A DNA stretch of 64,000 bases from Vermiculatibacterium agrestimuris. GTDB taxonomy: Bacteria; Bacillota; Clostridia; Oscillospirales; Oscillospiraceae. Position 1 is the first letter of the stretch, and each line of letters starts with the position of its first letter. The stretch lies in the NCBI RefSeq assembly GCF_943193085.1, contig NZ_CALPCU010000003.1, positions 67,432-131,431 on the forward strand, given 5' to 3'. Both the position numbers and the translations under genes were made by a program. Shown piece by piece: positions 12,001-27,000 of the stretch. The notes below the pieces were generated by a model, which was not told the origin of the DNA, searched no databases, and worked only from the letters and a program-made list of their open reading frames with translations.

Positions 12001-15000
12001 CTGGATGCCGTGGTGTATGTAAACGATCCCTTCACCAAGGTCACCCTGAACGGTGTGGATTACTACTCGCCGGTGGCCGTGGTCGAGACCGATCTCGTCA
12101 CCGGACAGTCCGAGACCCGCTACAAGGTCACGATTCCCAATGTGACCCTGACGGCAGAGGAGGCCGGCTATACCAGGCTGACGCTGACCACTTGGGCGGA
12201 GGATATAGGCGGCTTCTCCATCAGCAAGCAGTACGATCTGGTCTACACCTATGCTGACCGGAACGGCGCGCTGAAGCTGGTGGAAGGCATCAACAGCCTG
12301 CAGGCCACAGATATTTACCCCTCCAACATCGTGAACAAGATGGAGAACGGCCAGGAGGTCTTTGATTACTACCGGATCGCGGTGAAAAATGGCGTCAATA
12401 CTGTGGATCTCCACGCTGTGGCGGAGATGACCAGCACGAAGGTGTCCATCAGCCTGACCGGCATCAGCTATCTGGGCAGCGGTACCAACGATTATACCTA
12501 TCCCCAGATCCAGCTGCCTGCCGCACCCGCACCCGGCAATGATTACCTGCTGGAGGCCTATATCCAGACGCAGGATGAAAGCGGCAACGTGAAGGTCTAC
12601 AAGGTGCACTTCGTCCGTCCGGGCGGAAGCACGGATGTGGAGATCTACGCCGATCCCAACGTGGATACCGCGGCGGCGTTGGGTGTGAAGAGCACCAACA
12701 CGGTAAGCAGCAACGGCTGCACCGACACCACAGTGAAATACTATCTGAAGGAGCTGGCGCAGGGCACCACCCAGTTCACCATCCGCGGCGTTACCTCGGA
12801 CGAGTATGCCCAGGTCTACGTGGGCCCGGTGGGCTATGTTCCCAGCGCGACGATCGTGACCCAGCTCCATGGCTCGATCAGCAGCGTCAACGCCAGCGAC
12901 TGGGCAGTCCATAAGCAGGATCGGACGTATAACATCGACGAGACCCTGAAAGCGGCGCTGTATGGCGATGGTCTGTACTATCCTGTCTATGTGCGCTCTG
13001 AGGACGGCCAGAAGAGCACCCTCTATATCGTTCAGGTGTGCTGGAGCACGGACAACGCCTCCATCGACACCATCACGGTGAATTATACCCATGGCGCGAC
13101 CCAGGTGCCGCTGACCAGCGAGGCGTTCTATACCAAGACGGAGGACAACATCTACTGGTACGAGGCCTACCTGCCCAGCGATATCACCGTCAATACGATA
13201 GGCAGCGATATCATGCCGTACCTGAGCAGCATTACGGCCCGGCCCAAGACCCCCGCCGTGGCGCACATCCTGATCGACGACGATCCCTTCACCAGCGCTC
13301 CGGGCACGCCGGAGAGCAATCCCGCCCGGTATCAGATCGATGCCAGCACCGGCGAGCGGGAGCGGTATGCGGTCAATGTGAAGAGGCTTACGGATACCGA
13401 CGGCACCGAGTACTCGGTGGTTTCCATCCGGCTGTTCACCAGCGAGACTGACTATGAGCAGATCAATCTGAAGCTGATCTATCTGTCGGTGGACAACACC
13501 ATTCAGAAGGTGACGGCCAACCCGAACAGCCCCGACGAGAACAGCACCACTACCTTTGCTACCGACGTTTCCAATGGAACGACATTGACAGACGCTTACC
13601 ATGTATTCATTCCTGACACAGGCGCGGCTTACTACATCCCCGACGTGAACATCCAGATCACCGCCCCCGGCGGTGCGATCCAGGTGGATCAGCCGGCGAC
13701 GTATGAGTACCGGGTCAGCGACAGCGCGGGCAATGTGCGCTTCAATGACAAGATGGTACAGCAGAGCCAAAACTATCCCACCAACGGCCCGACCAGCTAC
13801 ACCATGGATCTGAGCGTGAACTCGCCCTTCGGCGAGCGCCGGGTCAAGGAGATGGAGATGCGCCGGAATAAGGTGGGCACAGCAGAGAACAATATGACGC
13901 CTGCGCAGTATGCTGCGGATTTGGCCGCAGAGTACGCGACCTACACAAAGGACTATAAGCTGTGGCTCACGCCTGCTGACACCAACCTGGGCGCCGACAC
14001 CTTCCTCTATATGAGAAACGGCGAGAACCTGTGGGCCAGGGATGTGACTCTGGAGGGCAGCACCTTCCATGTCTTCGACTATCAGAGCAATACCGTGGCC
14101 AAGCAGGTCTACTTCAAGTCCAAGTCTACCCAGAGCTACATTACGATCTACGAGAGCGACGTCAATGGAACGATCGGCAGCCTTGTGGCCCAGAGCACGA
14201 TCAGCTCCCTGACGGTGAACAACATGGACATTGTTCTGAACAATGGCCTGACCGCCGTCAGCGACTACTTCGTCATCCGTGTCAACTCCAGCCAGCCGGG
14301 TATGACCGACCTGCACCGGGATTATCTGCTGCACATCGAGCCTATGAGCGCGGACACCTCCGCGGAGGTCACGGTGACCTACAGCACCTGGCTCAGCGGT
14401 ACGGAAGAGGTGCGCACCGCCACCTACACGGTGAACAGCACCAGCGATCCGCTGGTGGTGCCCATCGCCATGGATACACAGCAGGTGAAGGTGGAAGTAA
14501 AGCCCACCAACATTTACGCCAAGTCCTACGTGGATGTGGACGGCACCTACTATCCCCTGACACCCGGCTACCCGACTGCCTTCTGGGATACCAAGAGCTA
14601 TGGCTCTTCGGATACGGCGAACGTCCCGGTGGTGGATCCGGTGGTCAATCCCGCGGGTACGGTGTATGCGCATGTGAGAGCGCAGGACGGCACCATTTAC
14701 AGCACGCCCATGGGCAACGGCTATACCATCAACTTTGAACGTCAGAGCGATGAGGCCACGGTCATCAAGGTGGTAAACAACAGCAAGCAGCCCACAGACG
14801 ACTGGTACCAGGCTAAGGTGGAGGGCGAGAACCAGGATATCTTCGTGCTCTACATCGACGAGTACAGAGCCCCCATTGGCGACCAGTATGCCCAGGCGAT
14901 CATCACACCTTGTACCGGCGCCTATCTGCGGTACATGGACAAGACCGCGGGCGATCCCACTGTGGCGGACGATCCCGCCTGGAGCGCCTGGACCACCACC

Positions 15001-18000
15001 GGCGGCATGGATCTGACCACGCCGGCGCCTGGTCTGGCCCGGGGCGAGTACGTCATCGAAGTCCGCTCGCAGAGCGGTCTGGTGACGCGGCAGTACACGC
15101 TGAAGATCATGGATAAGTCCGACGACGCCACCGCGGGCTTTACCATCGCGGAGGACACCACCAACCATTACAATGTGCTCGCCAGCGATAAGGAAGACAC
15201 CACCGGCGTATTCTTCGACAGCGCCACCGGCTCTTACCTGGGCTGGGCGCCGGAGACCAGCAACGCCACCTTCCGCATCAAGCCCACCGATCCGTACGCC
15301 AAGGTGATCTATGTGGAGGAGCTGAACAGCATCACCGGCGGTAAGGGCAGCGGTACCGTCCTCAGCGGCTGGACTGCGCCCGACGGAAGCGCCTATACCT
15401 ATGGCGACGCCATGGTACTGGGCGGCATTCCGGCCGGCAGCACGCCGAAGTATTACCTGGTGGAGATCGAGCCTCAGAGCCAGAAGAACGGCGCCACCGA
15501 GACCCACCTGCTGACGGTGTACCGCAGAGATGCCAGCGTGGACGTGAACTACGTGGAGGTCACCGACAGCACCCAGACCGACCGGGTGAGCAGCCTGACC
15601 AGAGACAACGACACGGCCAACTTCATTGCCCGCGAGAACAGCTTTACGCTGGATATCGAGACGGTGAACGCGCCCGGTCAGGCCTATATCGAGGAGTTCA
15701 AGGGCATCAAGCTGAGCAGCCCGGTGCAGCATCACCAAGTCGCCCCCTATGCCCTGTCGGTCAGCGCCGGCGCCAATGAGACGGCGAGCTTCCTGGTCAA
15801 GGATGTGGCCTTCTACAAGGACGACGACCACACGCCCAACGCCAAGCACCAGTACAGCGCGGTATTCTACCGTGCTACCCACGATGTGGGGATCGGCCGG
15901 ATCATTGCCATCTATGATCTGGACGGTGAGAAGGACGTCATCAGAGAGGCCACGCCGCGTCCGGAGAATCCGACGGTCTATGAGGTCTCTGTGCCTGAGA
16001 ACGCGCGCAATGTCAAGGTGGGCGTCACGGCGATCAATCCCTATACCGAGCTCTATCACCTGGACAGCACCAACTTGGTGCCGAGCAGCAACCTGAACGG
16101 TGTGAGCCCTGTGGTTGGCGAGCAGCTGCGGTACCGGGTGGATCCGTACAACATGATCATGAACGACACGGATCGGCCCATCGTGAGCCATTTCGCGGCG
16201 GTTGCCTCCTCTGGAGAGCGGCAGCAGGCTTACAGCGTGCGGATCTATAAGGATGAGACCAGCGCGGCGCTGGGCGATACGGCCTATGGCGTGGAGTTGG
16301 GCGGCAACTACATCAACCCGCTCAGCGTCAACGGCGTGTTCCTGAACGGCCAGCGGCTGGAGACCCAGGGCAACGGCAGCTATTACGGCGTGGTGGACAC
16401 CAAGGAGAACGCCAGCCTGACCGTGGTGCCTTACAACGGCCTGGCCAAGGTGACCCTGAAGGATGACAGCGGTAAGGTCGTGGGCGTCAAGACCGGCGGC
16501 GGTGTGTTTGAGGGCCTGCCCATCAAGACCACCGGTGTGACCACTTACGAGGCCACGGTGGAGTCCGCAGACGGCTCGGCCAAGCAGACCTACAGCATCG
16601 TGCTGGATTACGTGGAACAGAACAGCACGGAGCTGTCCGCCATCACCATGGAGAACGCCCTGCAGAGCAGCACCAATACCTTCCAGGTGGCGGCCGGCGA
16701 GGTGACGCTGCCCGACGGCAGCACGGTGTACATGGCCCGTGTGCCCGACAAGACCACTGCGGTCAGCGTGACCTTCAACGGCGTCAATGCCCAGCAGGTC
16801 ATCACGGCTGAAAAACAGGTCATGGTCACCGACATAATCAACGGCGTGCCCACCCAGGTGCCCGAGCTGACCGCGCTGGGTACCGGCACCGGTGAGCTGA
16901 CAGTCCAGGTGCCTCTGACCCTGGATGTGAACCAGGTGAACTATACGGTGACGGCTGCCGGCGGCGGCGTACCTGCCAACGGCATCCTGTACATCATCCG
17001 TGTGACCCAGCCGCTCAAGACGCTGATGGTGGACGGCACGGAGCCCACGCAGACCACGACAGGCTACAGCTACGTGGCGCCGAACGACGCGGAAAAGGTA
17101 ACGGTCACCGCCACGGCCAACAGCCAGTTTGCCAAGGTGAGCGTCAACGGCAGCACCCCGACCTTCCACACCGCTACGGTGGAAGTAACGGTGCTCCAGC
17201 CCAACTGCGTGGTGCCGCTGAAGATCTACACCTATCCCTACAGAGAGGAAGACGCCATCAATACCAGCCTGGTCATCACCCGGATGGGCCCGGCGTACAA
17301 CCTCAACTATCTGGGCAGCAGAGAGATGGGCGACACCAGCGCGAACACCACTCAGGTGCCCAAGGACAGCCATGGCCGCTATGTGCTGACCATGCCCGCC
17401 ACAATCAGTGGAATGGAGCTGCATGCCTATACAGCCGATCCCGCTGATGAGCTGGTGCTGGTGAAGCAGGGCGCGACCGGCAGCGTGCAGGTGCAGCCTG
17501 AGTTGGGCTACCCGCAGAGCAGCGCCACCCAGAAGTGGTATCTCTGGAACCTGAACGTGCCGACGGCCGACAGAGACAACTACAAGCTGGTTGTGATCCA
17601 CGCTGGAAAGGCGATGGAGTATGACCTGATCACGGCCAAGGAGAACAACATCACCGGTCTGTCCAAGATCGTGGTGAACGAGGGCCTGAGCACGCGCAAC
17701 GAGTTGACCATCAATCCCGGCTGGGATGATTACACGGTTACCGTGCCGCAGGATATGACCACTGCGCATGTGACCATCACAGCGGCCGATCCGCTGGCGA
17801 CACTGACCAGCGGCACCGCCACCGGCCAGGGCGGCCTGGATCTGAATGTGGCCCTGAACGGCGCCGGCGCGAACGTATCCTTCACGGTGACGGCGCTGGA
17901 TGGCACGGTACGCAACTATACACTTGCACTGGTTCAGGCGCTGAGCGCGACTGAGCTTGGGTCTGTGTACCTTGGCGACAGAGAGCTGACGGCAGTCAAC

Positions 18001-21000
18001 GGCATCTACAACGCGACGATGGATGTGACCAACGGCTCTGCGCAGCTCATCATCCGGGCCAGGGACGGCGCGACTGTCCGGGTCTACGATGAGAACGGCG
18101 TCAACGAGATCGCCACCGGCGGCGCGACCCTGTGGAACAACCAGATCCCCGTGACGGCGGGCAAGGTCAACCGGTACGTGATCGAAGTGACCGCGGCCAA
18201 CGGTTCGACCACAAAGAAGTATGGACTTACCCTCCGGGCTGATAACTTCGCCGTGGGTGTGGAGAGCTTTGAGGTTCGGAAGGATTCCACCAACACCGCG
18301 CTGAGCGCACTGCCCTACGTCGCTGTGACGCCCAAGGATACCGACGACCGGGTGTACGAGGTGGTTTTGGATCCCGCCGACCGGTATGTGGACTTCAAGG
18401 TGACAGCCAAGGACTACAGCAATAAGGTGGAAGAGGGCTGGCCCATGTTTGCCAACCTCGCCGTGCCCGGAGCCAACAGCATTGTGGCGCTGAGCACCGG
18501 CGCCGGCATGGGCGAGTTCCGCCTGGATCTGAACGCGCTGGATCAGGTGCTCAACACCGCCAACGGTACCATGTATCCCTTCAAGGAGATCTATGTGCCC
18601 GTGTTCGTACGCACCCAGTACGAGTATGACAGCAATGGGGACAATGTGCTGGACGCCACCGGCAACGCCTACACCATGGAATACACCCTGAAGCTCATCC
18701 GCTCCAACAACGATGCCACGCTGCGGATGATCACGGTGAATACCAACTCGGCCAACCAGACCTGGGACAACAATATTCTCGGCCAGCAGCTGGCCGACAT
18801 GATCCCGGCGCCCTATGCCAATGATAAGGGTGAGATGGTCTACACGGTCACGGTGGATGAGAGCGACACCGCCCTGAAGGTGGTGCGTCTGGAGGCCACG
18901 GATACCTATGCGATGCTCTCCGCCGGCATCAACACCGCGGCCAATCCCACGGTGGCGAACAGCGCTGCCTGGCAGATGGATAACATCAGCATGACGGATG
19001 AGGTCGTGCGGATCCAGATCAAGATCCGGGGCGAGGAGGCTGAGGCCAATGACTTCACCACCTCCTGGCTGGAGATCTATCAGGAGAGCAGCAATGCCGA
19101 GCTGAAGGAGCTCTATCTGACCCAGACCCTGGCCAACGGCGAGAAGCTGCGCACGGACGCCCACCAGGTTGCGCCGGGCTCCAACAATTACGTGGCCTAT
19201 CTGTCCACCGATAATGTCAGCGCCACGCTGACGAATGTGGACGTGACCGCCGTGGCGCAGAAGATGTTGGCGCAGGTAAGCCTGACCGGGCCCAACGGCG
19301 CAGCCGGCCCCGACAAGGGCAGTGTGACCTACACGGAGACGGCGCTAACCGACGGTATCATGTATACCATCACGGTGCAGCCCTCCAAGGCCAGCGCGGC
19401 GGCGAAGACCTATACCTTGACCGTCCACTTCATTGACCTGGAGCTGGGTGTGGTGAAGGTGGATAATGTGGATATCATGCCCAACTTCTACACCGAGACC
19501 ATCGACGGAGTGAACAGCGTAGTCTACTACGCTGTGGTCAGCCCGGCCACGAAGGAGAACGTGTCTCTGGAGCTGGAGACCCACAACCAGAACACCACTG
19601 CCAGCGGCGGTACCGTGATTCCCGACGCCTTCCTGACAGTGAGCGACATCAACGGCACAGCAGTGGATCCCACGCCTGCCGACGGCAACCAATTCTATAA
19701 GCTCAGCCAGAAGCTGGCTGAGGGTGAGCGCACGCAGTTCCAGGTGCGGGTAGGCTCCGATGCGGCGCCCGGCACGCGGGTCTATAAGAACCACTATGTG
19801 CGCGTCTACCGTACCAGCAGCGAGACCAGGCCCCAGGAGGTCATCATCCACTACTACGATGACCAGGGCGTCTATCAGTCTGTACCCGCGGTGCTCAACG
19901 GGACCCGATATGAGGCATACCTGCCCATCTACGCTACCAAGGCGGATGTGGAGATGATCGGCCCCAGCGATCTGTCCTACCTGCTCCTTGGCCCGGAGAG
20001 CATGACCGGTATGACCCAGGCTGTCCGCAAAGAGTACACGGTGGAGAACGCCCCGCTCAACGGCAGCCAGACCGACTTTGACATGACCGTGTGGGCGGTG
20101 GATAAGACCGTGGGCAAGTATACGGTCACCATTTACCAGGTCAGCGACGGCCTGGAGACCGTAAAGGTGGACGGCCAGGAGGCCACTGTCCGCCAGGCCG
20201 AGATCTATGGCCAGACCGTGGATCTCTATGAGGCCATGGCCAGCACCCTGCATCCCACCGTGGCGGATGTGTACATCAAGACTGTCAGCACCCAGGCTGA
20301 ACTGAAGGCCGGCCCCACCGGTGGAACCCTGACCGAGGGCGCCAACAGCCTGTGGACTGATCCCGCCTACGCACTGCAGCCCTACACGGCCACCACGCCG
20401 GTGACCTATTCCGAGATCCAGATCGTCTACGCCTCTTATCCCGGCGCTACCGAGAATACGGCCTACCTGCGGATCTATCAGCAGGACGCCAACGCCAACC
20501 TGCTGAAGGTGGAGCTGAAGTACACGACCGACCTGGATGAGGAGCTGACGACGCAGCTGCAGTACAACAGCGCTGACGGCATGTACTACGGCGCGCTGCC
20601 CTCCACGGCGCTCAGCGCGGAGATCACCGCCTGGTCCGAGCATCCCATGGCCACGGTGACTGTGAACGGCGTGACCGGTACAGGTTCCGCTACCGCGCCG
20701 GTGAATGTGACCGCACTCCAGACGCCCGGCGGCAGCCCCATGAGCTTCGCGATCAGCGTCACCTCTACGGACGGCAGCACGACCCAGCCCTACACAGCCA
20801 ATGTGGAGAATGTGGATCTGTCGCTGAAGTATGTGCGGGCCGAAGAGAAGACTATCCAGGCCAAGACCTTCAACCTGTCCTATAATACCATCGACGGCCA
20901 GAAGGTTCGGTACTACGTGGACAGCAGCGGAAACAATACCATCGGCGGCACCACCTATGATCCCGCCATGCAGTTCCAGGCCCAGGTGCAGATGAACGAC

Positions 21001-24000
21001 AACAATGGCTCCCTGCAGGTTTGGGTCAACGGCACGCCTGTGCCCGTGAGCCCGGCAGACCTGTGGTCGGTGGGCATGTATCCCGCCAGCGCCGGCGATC
21101 CGCAGAAGATCCGTATCGTGGCCAGCCAGAGCACTACGCCCTTCACCGGTGCCGATCCCATCTTCTTCAGTGCGGAGTACTTCCTCTACCTGTACCGCAA
21201 CGATGCGGAGGCGGCTCTGGAGCGGGTGACCCTGAACTACGCGGGCCACAGCCAGGACGCTTACGCGGAGAGCGACGGTGAGCACTTCACGCTGTACGTG
21301 CCTCTGGATGTGGATACAGGCGACCTGGTGTTCAAGGCGGTGTCTGACGGCGCCAAGGTTTGGGTGAGCGAGGATTCTGCGGCCCATCCCATCGATCCCG
21401 ACGACGAGTCCACATTCCAGACGCTGACCATGGAGCGCGGCGCCCGTACGCTGCATGACCACACTGTTCTGGATACCCAGGGCATTTACAAGTATGCCAT
21501 CCTGGTGCAGTCCTCCAACGGTACCCAGCGCAGGCTCTACGGCGCCCGGATCACGAAGGTGGATGTGAACCTGAAGACCCTGGAGGTCAAGGGCGACGCC
21601 GGCGGCGAATACGTGAACGTGCTGCCCACGAAGGGCGTGCTGACCCTGGATGACAAGCAGTTCGATTACTACAAGGCATACGTGCCCGATCCGGACGAGA
21701 ACCTGCAGGATCTGCTCAACGCACTGATCCACGCGGTGGCCGAGGATGCAGTCAACACGGAAGTGGAGATGTATCTGGTCAACGGCAGCACGGAGACCCC
21801 GATCAGCAAGTCCGCCGCCGACGGCGCGGATGTGTGGAAGACCGCGCTGCTCTCCGGCAATGGCGCGACCCGGGTGAAGATCGTGGTCAAGGGCAACGAG
21901 AACACCCTGCCCGGCAGCAGTGTGCTCCAGAAGATCTCCTACCTGGATATCTTCCGCAGCAACGGCAACACCAAGCTTAAAGAGGCCCAGCTCATCTACG
22001 ATGAGACCATGTCTGACGGCACGCTCATCGCGCACAATGAAAAGCCGGTGACGCCGGAGGCGCAGGTGCCTGCCCAGCCCGCCGCCGTACCTAACTATGT
22101 GCCGGAGGATGTGGTGGACTTCACCATCAAGGCCACGGCGGAAGAGGCCAATGCCAAAGTCCTCATCCGGATCTACGATTCCAGCACGCCGCTGTCCCCC
22201 AGCAACTTTAGCAGCACCATGACCAATACTGCCACCACCCAGCTGAGCTTCAACGACGGCCAGAGTGTCGCGGAAGAGGTCATTGTGGAAGTGGGCGTGT
22301 GCGTCAACGGCCTGGTCAGAAGCAGTTATATCCCGGTGCGCCGGGTGCTGAAGACCAGCGAGAAGGTGGAAGTGAACGGTATTCTGGTCAACACCTTCGA
22401 GATGCAGGATGAGGGCGAGATCCTGACCAATGGCGTCACGCCCTCCGGCAAGGAGGTCAAGGTCTACCTGGCCTTTGTGGATCCCACGCTGACTACGGGC
22501 TGGAGGATCGTATACGACGGCAAGCCGCAGACCAAGGTGAAGCTGTATGCCGATCTGACGACCTTGGCGGACGGTACGAACGTGCCGCTGCCCGGCAATG
22601 TTTCCGACGCCCTGACTGTGACCGGGACTCTGACGGGTCATGACTACACCAAGGCGCTGATCCGCGGCATCGAGTCCAGCACCAGCGACCGGTTGGTGAA
22701 CCGTGAGTACATTCAGCTGATCGGATATGACACCCATGACGAGCTGGAGCGCGTCACGCTGAAGTATACCCTCAATGGCGAAGTCCATGAGGTGGACGCC
22801 ACTTGGGATGCAACCAACGGCAAGTATATCGTCTATGTGGATCAGAGCCTGGTGGCCAACATCCAGAACGCGAAGACCGATATCACCGCAGTGACGGACA
22901 GCGTCCTGGCGCCTCATGCCCAGGTGAGCGTGAACAGCACGGCTGACGCCGACTACAGCACTCACGTGGATACCGAGACCGATGTGGCCCTCACTGTGGG
23001 CGGTACGACAACGGTGCCCATCTATGTCAAGAGCACCATGGCCTACGTCAACGGTACCGCGCCCACGCAGTACGACCTGGATATCATCCCGGTGGATCTG
23101 GGCCTGGACGATGTGACGGTGAAGACCGGCAGCACGATGCCCACGACCTATCAGGCTACCGCGCCCACCAATGCGCTCCTGCCCTGGACGGTCTCCATTC
23201 AGCCCATGAAGGATCTGCCGGAAGAGGCCGGCGGGAAGCCCAGCAACACAGCTGCGGCGCCTGGCCAGATCGTGCTGCGCTATGGCTATCTCAAGCAGCC
23301 CGACGCGCCGATGAACGCAGCGCAGCAGCCGCTGTACGACATGCTGCTGGCCGAGTACATCAGGATGTCCAGCAACTTCCCCTCCGATTACAAGGGCGCC
23401 ACCTGGGCTGACTTTACGGATCCCAACGTGACGCAGGCGGACTATCAGCTCTATCTCACCGATCCCAGCAAGGCGAAGGGCACCTATGCCGGCCTGGTCT
23501 GGACAGACGTCAACGGCCAGTGGACGGTCTTTGACGGGGTGAACCATGTCTATGAGCAGGTGGAGATCAACGACGCCGCGGACGCCAAGACCATGGTGAA
23601 GATCCAGGTAGGCTATGACAGCAACGGCGACAAGACGCCGGAGGGCTGGCGTACCCACAACCTGGTGATCACCCGGAAAAACGATAACGCGGCTGAGCTG
23701 GATCCGCTTGGCAGTGTGGAGATGAACACGTCCACCAACATACCGAACTACAATGACCTGAAGACAGCCAAGCAGATCCGGGAGAGCAACAAGCTGGTGC
23801 AGAACATCTCCGGCCTGCTGAGCACGAAGGTCGTCAACGGTGTCGAGACGAGGACGTACGGCTATGGCCTGGCGCCTTCGAAGATGGGCACCTACACCAC
23901 CTTCTATCTGAAGCTGTCGCAGATCAATATCGGCACGGTGAACGAGCTGTATGCCTCTTACACCTCCGGCGGTTTGGCGACCACCCTGTACAGCTCCACT

Positions 24001-27000
24001 TCGCCCACCGTCAACGCCAGCACGCTGACGCAGATGGCCAACGACCAGCTCTATTGGGCCATTCCCGTGAGCAGCAGCAACCTCAGCGATGTGACGACTG
24101 TGACGGTAGACGCCGTGGCGGAATCCGGCCGAGTGGTGCGCTATGTCATCAACCTCTACTGGATCAACAGTATCGCTGAGTTGGATGAGAAGGTAACCAC
24201 CATCGCTACCAACCACTATGATCCCAGCATTACGCCGGATGTGACCCACGACAGCAATATTCCGGCGGAGAACTACTACGGCTTCTATGTCAGCCAGAAG
24301 TATGTCAGCAGGGCGAATAACCAGACCTGGGTCGACCTGGCGCACATCTTCGCCAAGGAGAACCTGGCGCAGCTGCGGATGGCTACCATTGAGCTGAACA
24401 TCAACGGTCTGACGCAGCGCTATACCGGTGTGACGGAGGACAACCAGGGCAATCCCATCAAGGTGCCCGTGGAGTTTGACGCCAACGGCGTGGGGTATCT
24501 GGACTTTAAGATCATCTCTGAGGATGAGATTGCGTCCAATGATTACTCCTTCGAGCTTCACATCCTGTCCAATAACGGCGAGCTGAAGGAGATCCAGATC
24601 AACGCCCAGAGCCAGTTCGTCTTCCGGACGGATAAGGTGCTGAGCTGGAGCGACGTGCAGAGCCTGACGCCCAATACCGGCATTGCGCCTACGGCGAACG
24701 AAGAGCAGATGTTCAAGGCCGCTGACGGCAGCGACCTGACGCGTACGGTCTACGAGGGCTATATCAGCAAGAAACTGGCCCAGACCACCATAGTTCCGAC
24801 CATGATCCGTGCCATTGCGACGGAAGAGACCAGCAAGGTCACCATCTATGGCAATGCAGCCCAGATCGGATGGACGAATCCCACCGATAAGGCGTGGAGG
24901 CCGACGACCGAGCTGAGCAATGTCCAGGCCGGCTACATGATGACGAAGCCCACGAACACGATCTTCGGCGGCGTCCGCGACGGTATGGACGACATGGGTG
25001 CGGCGCTGAACACGCCTGACCGCTATACCGCCCAGCAGAGAGTCTATATCGACGTGGAAGCGGAAGACGGCTCCATGAGCTACTATGTGCTGGTCATCCG
25101 GAACGCCAAGGATTACAACAACAACGTGGGCCGTCTGGACAACAGCGGCAAGCTGGTCGAAGAGGGGAACCCGGCGGCGGCGGCCATGAGCGATGCGGAT
25201 TACAAGGCGGCCTATAAGGACAATTACGCCATCTGGGTCTACCCCAGAGACACGGACATCAGCCTGCTGGATCCCAACGCTACGGTTACCGTGTGGAGTG
25301 ACGATGACCAGAGCACCATGACTGCGGATCAGAAGAAGACGATTGCAGATTATGGTACGACGGATTACTTCGGCAGACCTTACCCGCTGGCCTTCTCGGC
25401 CAGGGTGCCCGGCGATGCGCTGACCCTTCAGATCAAGATGCAGACGGAGAATCCCTTCTCCGGCATCGGATACAGCGGAACGTCCAACATCTCCAACTAC
25501 ACCACGGCGACCATCTCCTCGCTCTACAGCGATTTCACACCGGGTCAGAATATCCATCTGTTCGGCGGCGTGCGGAAGCAGAGTGAGATGATCATGGGCA
25601 CAATCGCCGGTCAGCGTAGATTTGACCTCTATCTGGAGGCCATGCCCACCAACCGGAATCTGGAAAAGGTGGAGCTGTTCTCCGACCAGGCGGGTCTGAA
25701 TGACTACAAGCTCTATGTGGTCGATGACACCACCATCGATGTGAACCTGGCCAGCACCACGGTGGAGGCTGACCTGAAGCTCACCACCCAGACGGACACC
25801 GCGCTGTTCAAGGTCTTCAAGATGAACGCCGGCGGCTTTGCCGGCACCGTTCAGGACATCTACGCGGTGGACGATTACCAGACCAGCAACAACACCTTTA
25901 CCGGCACGCCGGTTCAGATCATCATGCACGAAGGCGTGCTGCGGCTGCCGCTGGATGCCAACACCGTCACGACCACTTATCTGGTGCGGGTCTACAGTAC
26001 CGAGGGCGACAGCATCTACAAGGAGTACCAGCTGAATCTGGTGCGGAAGGACGATAATCTGCTGGCTGACGCCATCTTCTTCAACGAGCGGATGATCCTG
26101 CCTGCCAGCAGCCAGGGTATGGCTGTGACCTTGAACCTGCTGGTGAACGATGACAACGAGCTGATCGTGGACAAGAACGATCCCGCGCTGCTCAGCATCC
26201 TGGCCGGCAACGACCTTACACCCAACGGACACATCCTGACCAGCACCCTCGGCAACGCCGGCGTGCAGGAGGTCAAGGACGCACTGGTCAGCACTGTCCC
26301 GGTGCCTGTGGGCCAGAGCATTGTGGCCGGAACGCGGACGAGCGACGGAAAGATCCTTCTCAACGACGTGGCTGACAGCGGCGCCGTCAGTGAAGTGATG
26401 TCTGCGAGAGCCCAGGTGTACCGTGTGGATATCACCGATATCGACACCGTCGGCCGGGTACGGGTACAGCTGCGCGACCAGGAGGAGCTGACCACCGTCC
26501 ACAACGACCTGAAGACCTTTGCGGCCGGACAGGATGAGCACATCCACGACGCTACTGTGGATCAGTACCTGGATCTGGGCAACCTGCCGCTGATGTCGGT
26601 CGCCCAGGCCAACGGCGATCCCAATGCCAGCTTTATCTACCCGCTGTTCATCGGCAGCAGCAGCACAATATCCATGAACACAGGCGACGAGCTGCCCGGA
26701 CAGGTGAACGTACTGCTGCTGGTCATCTCCAGACGGGAGCACCTGAGCGATCTGGACGCCGATATCTATGTCAGCAACGTCCGGGACGATCCCGTGACCA
26801 ATGGCGAGAAGGCTGTTCTGGACGATCCTCTGCCCAGCACCGATACCTCGGTGGATGACTGGATCACCGCCCACATGCCCAGCGCGCCCACGGAGGGCTA
26901 CGACGTTTACAAGTCCCGCATCTCCATCAGCGCCGCTTACGGCTATGTGACAGTGACCGCCAATTCGCCCAGCACCCTGATCACCCTGTATGATGAGGAA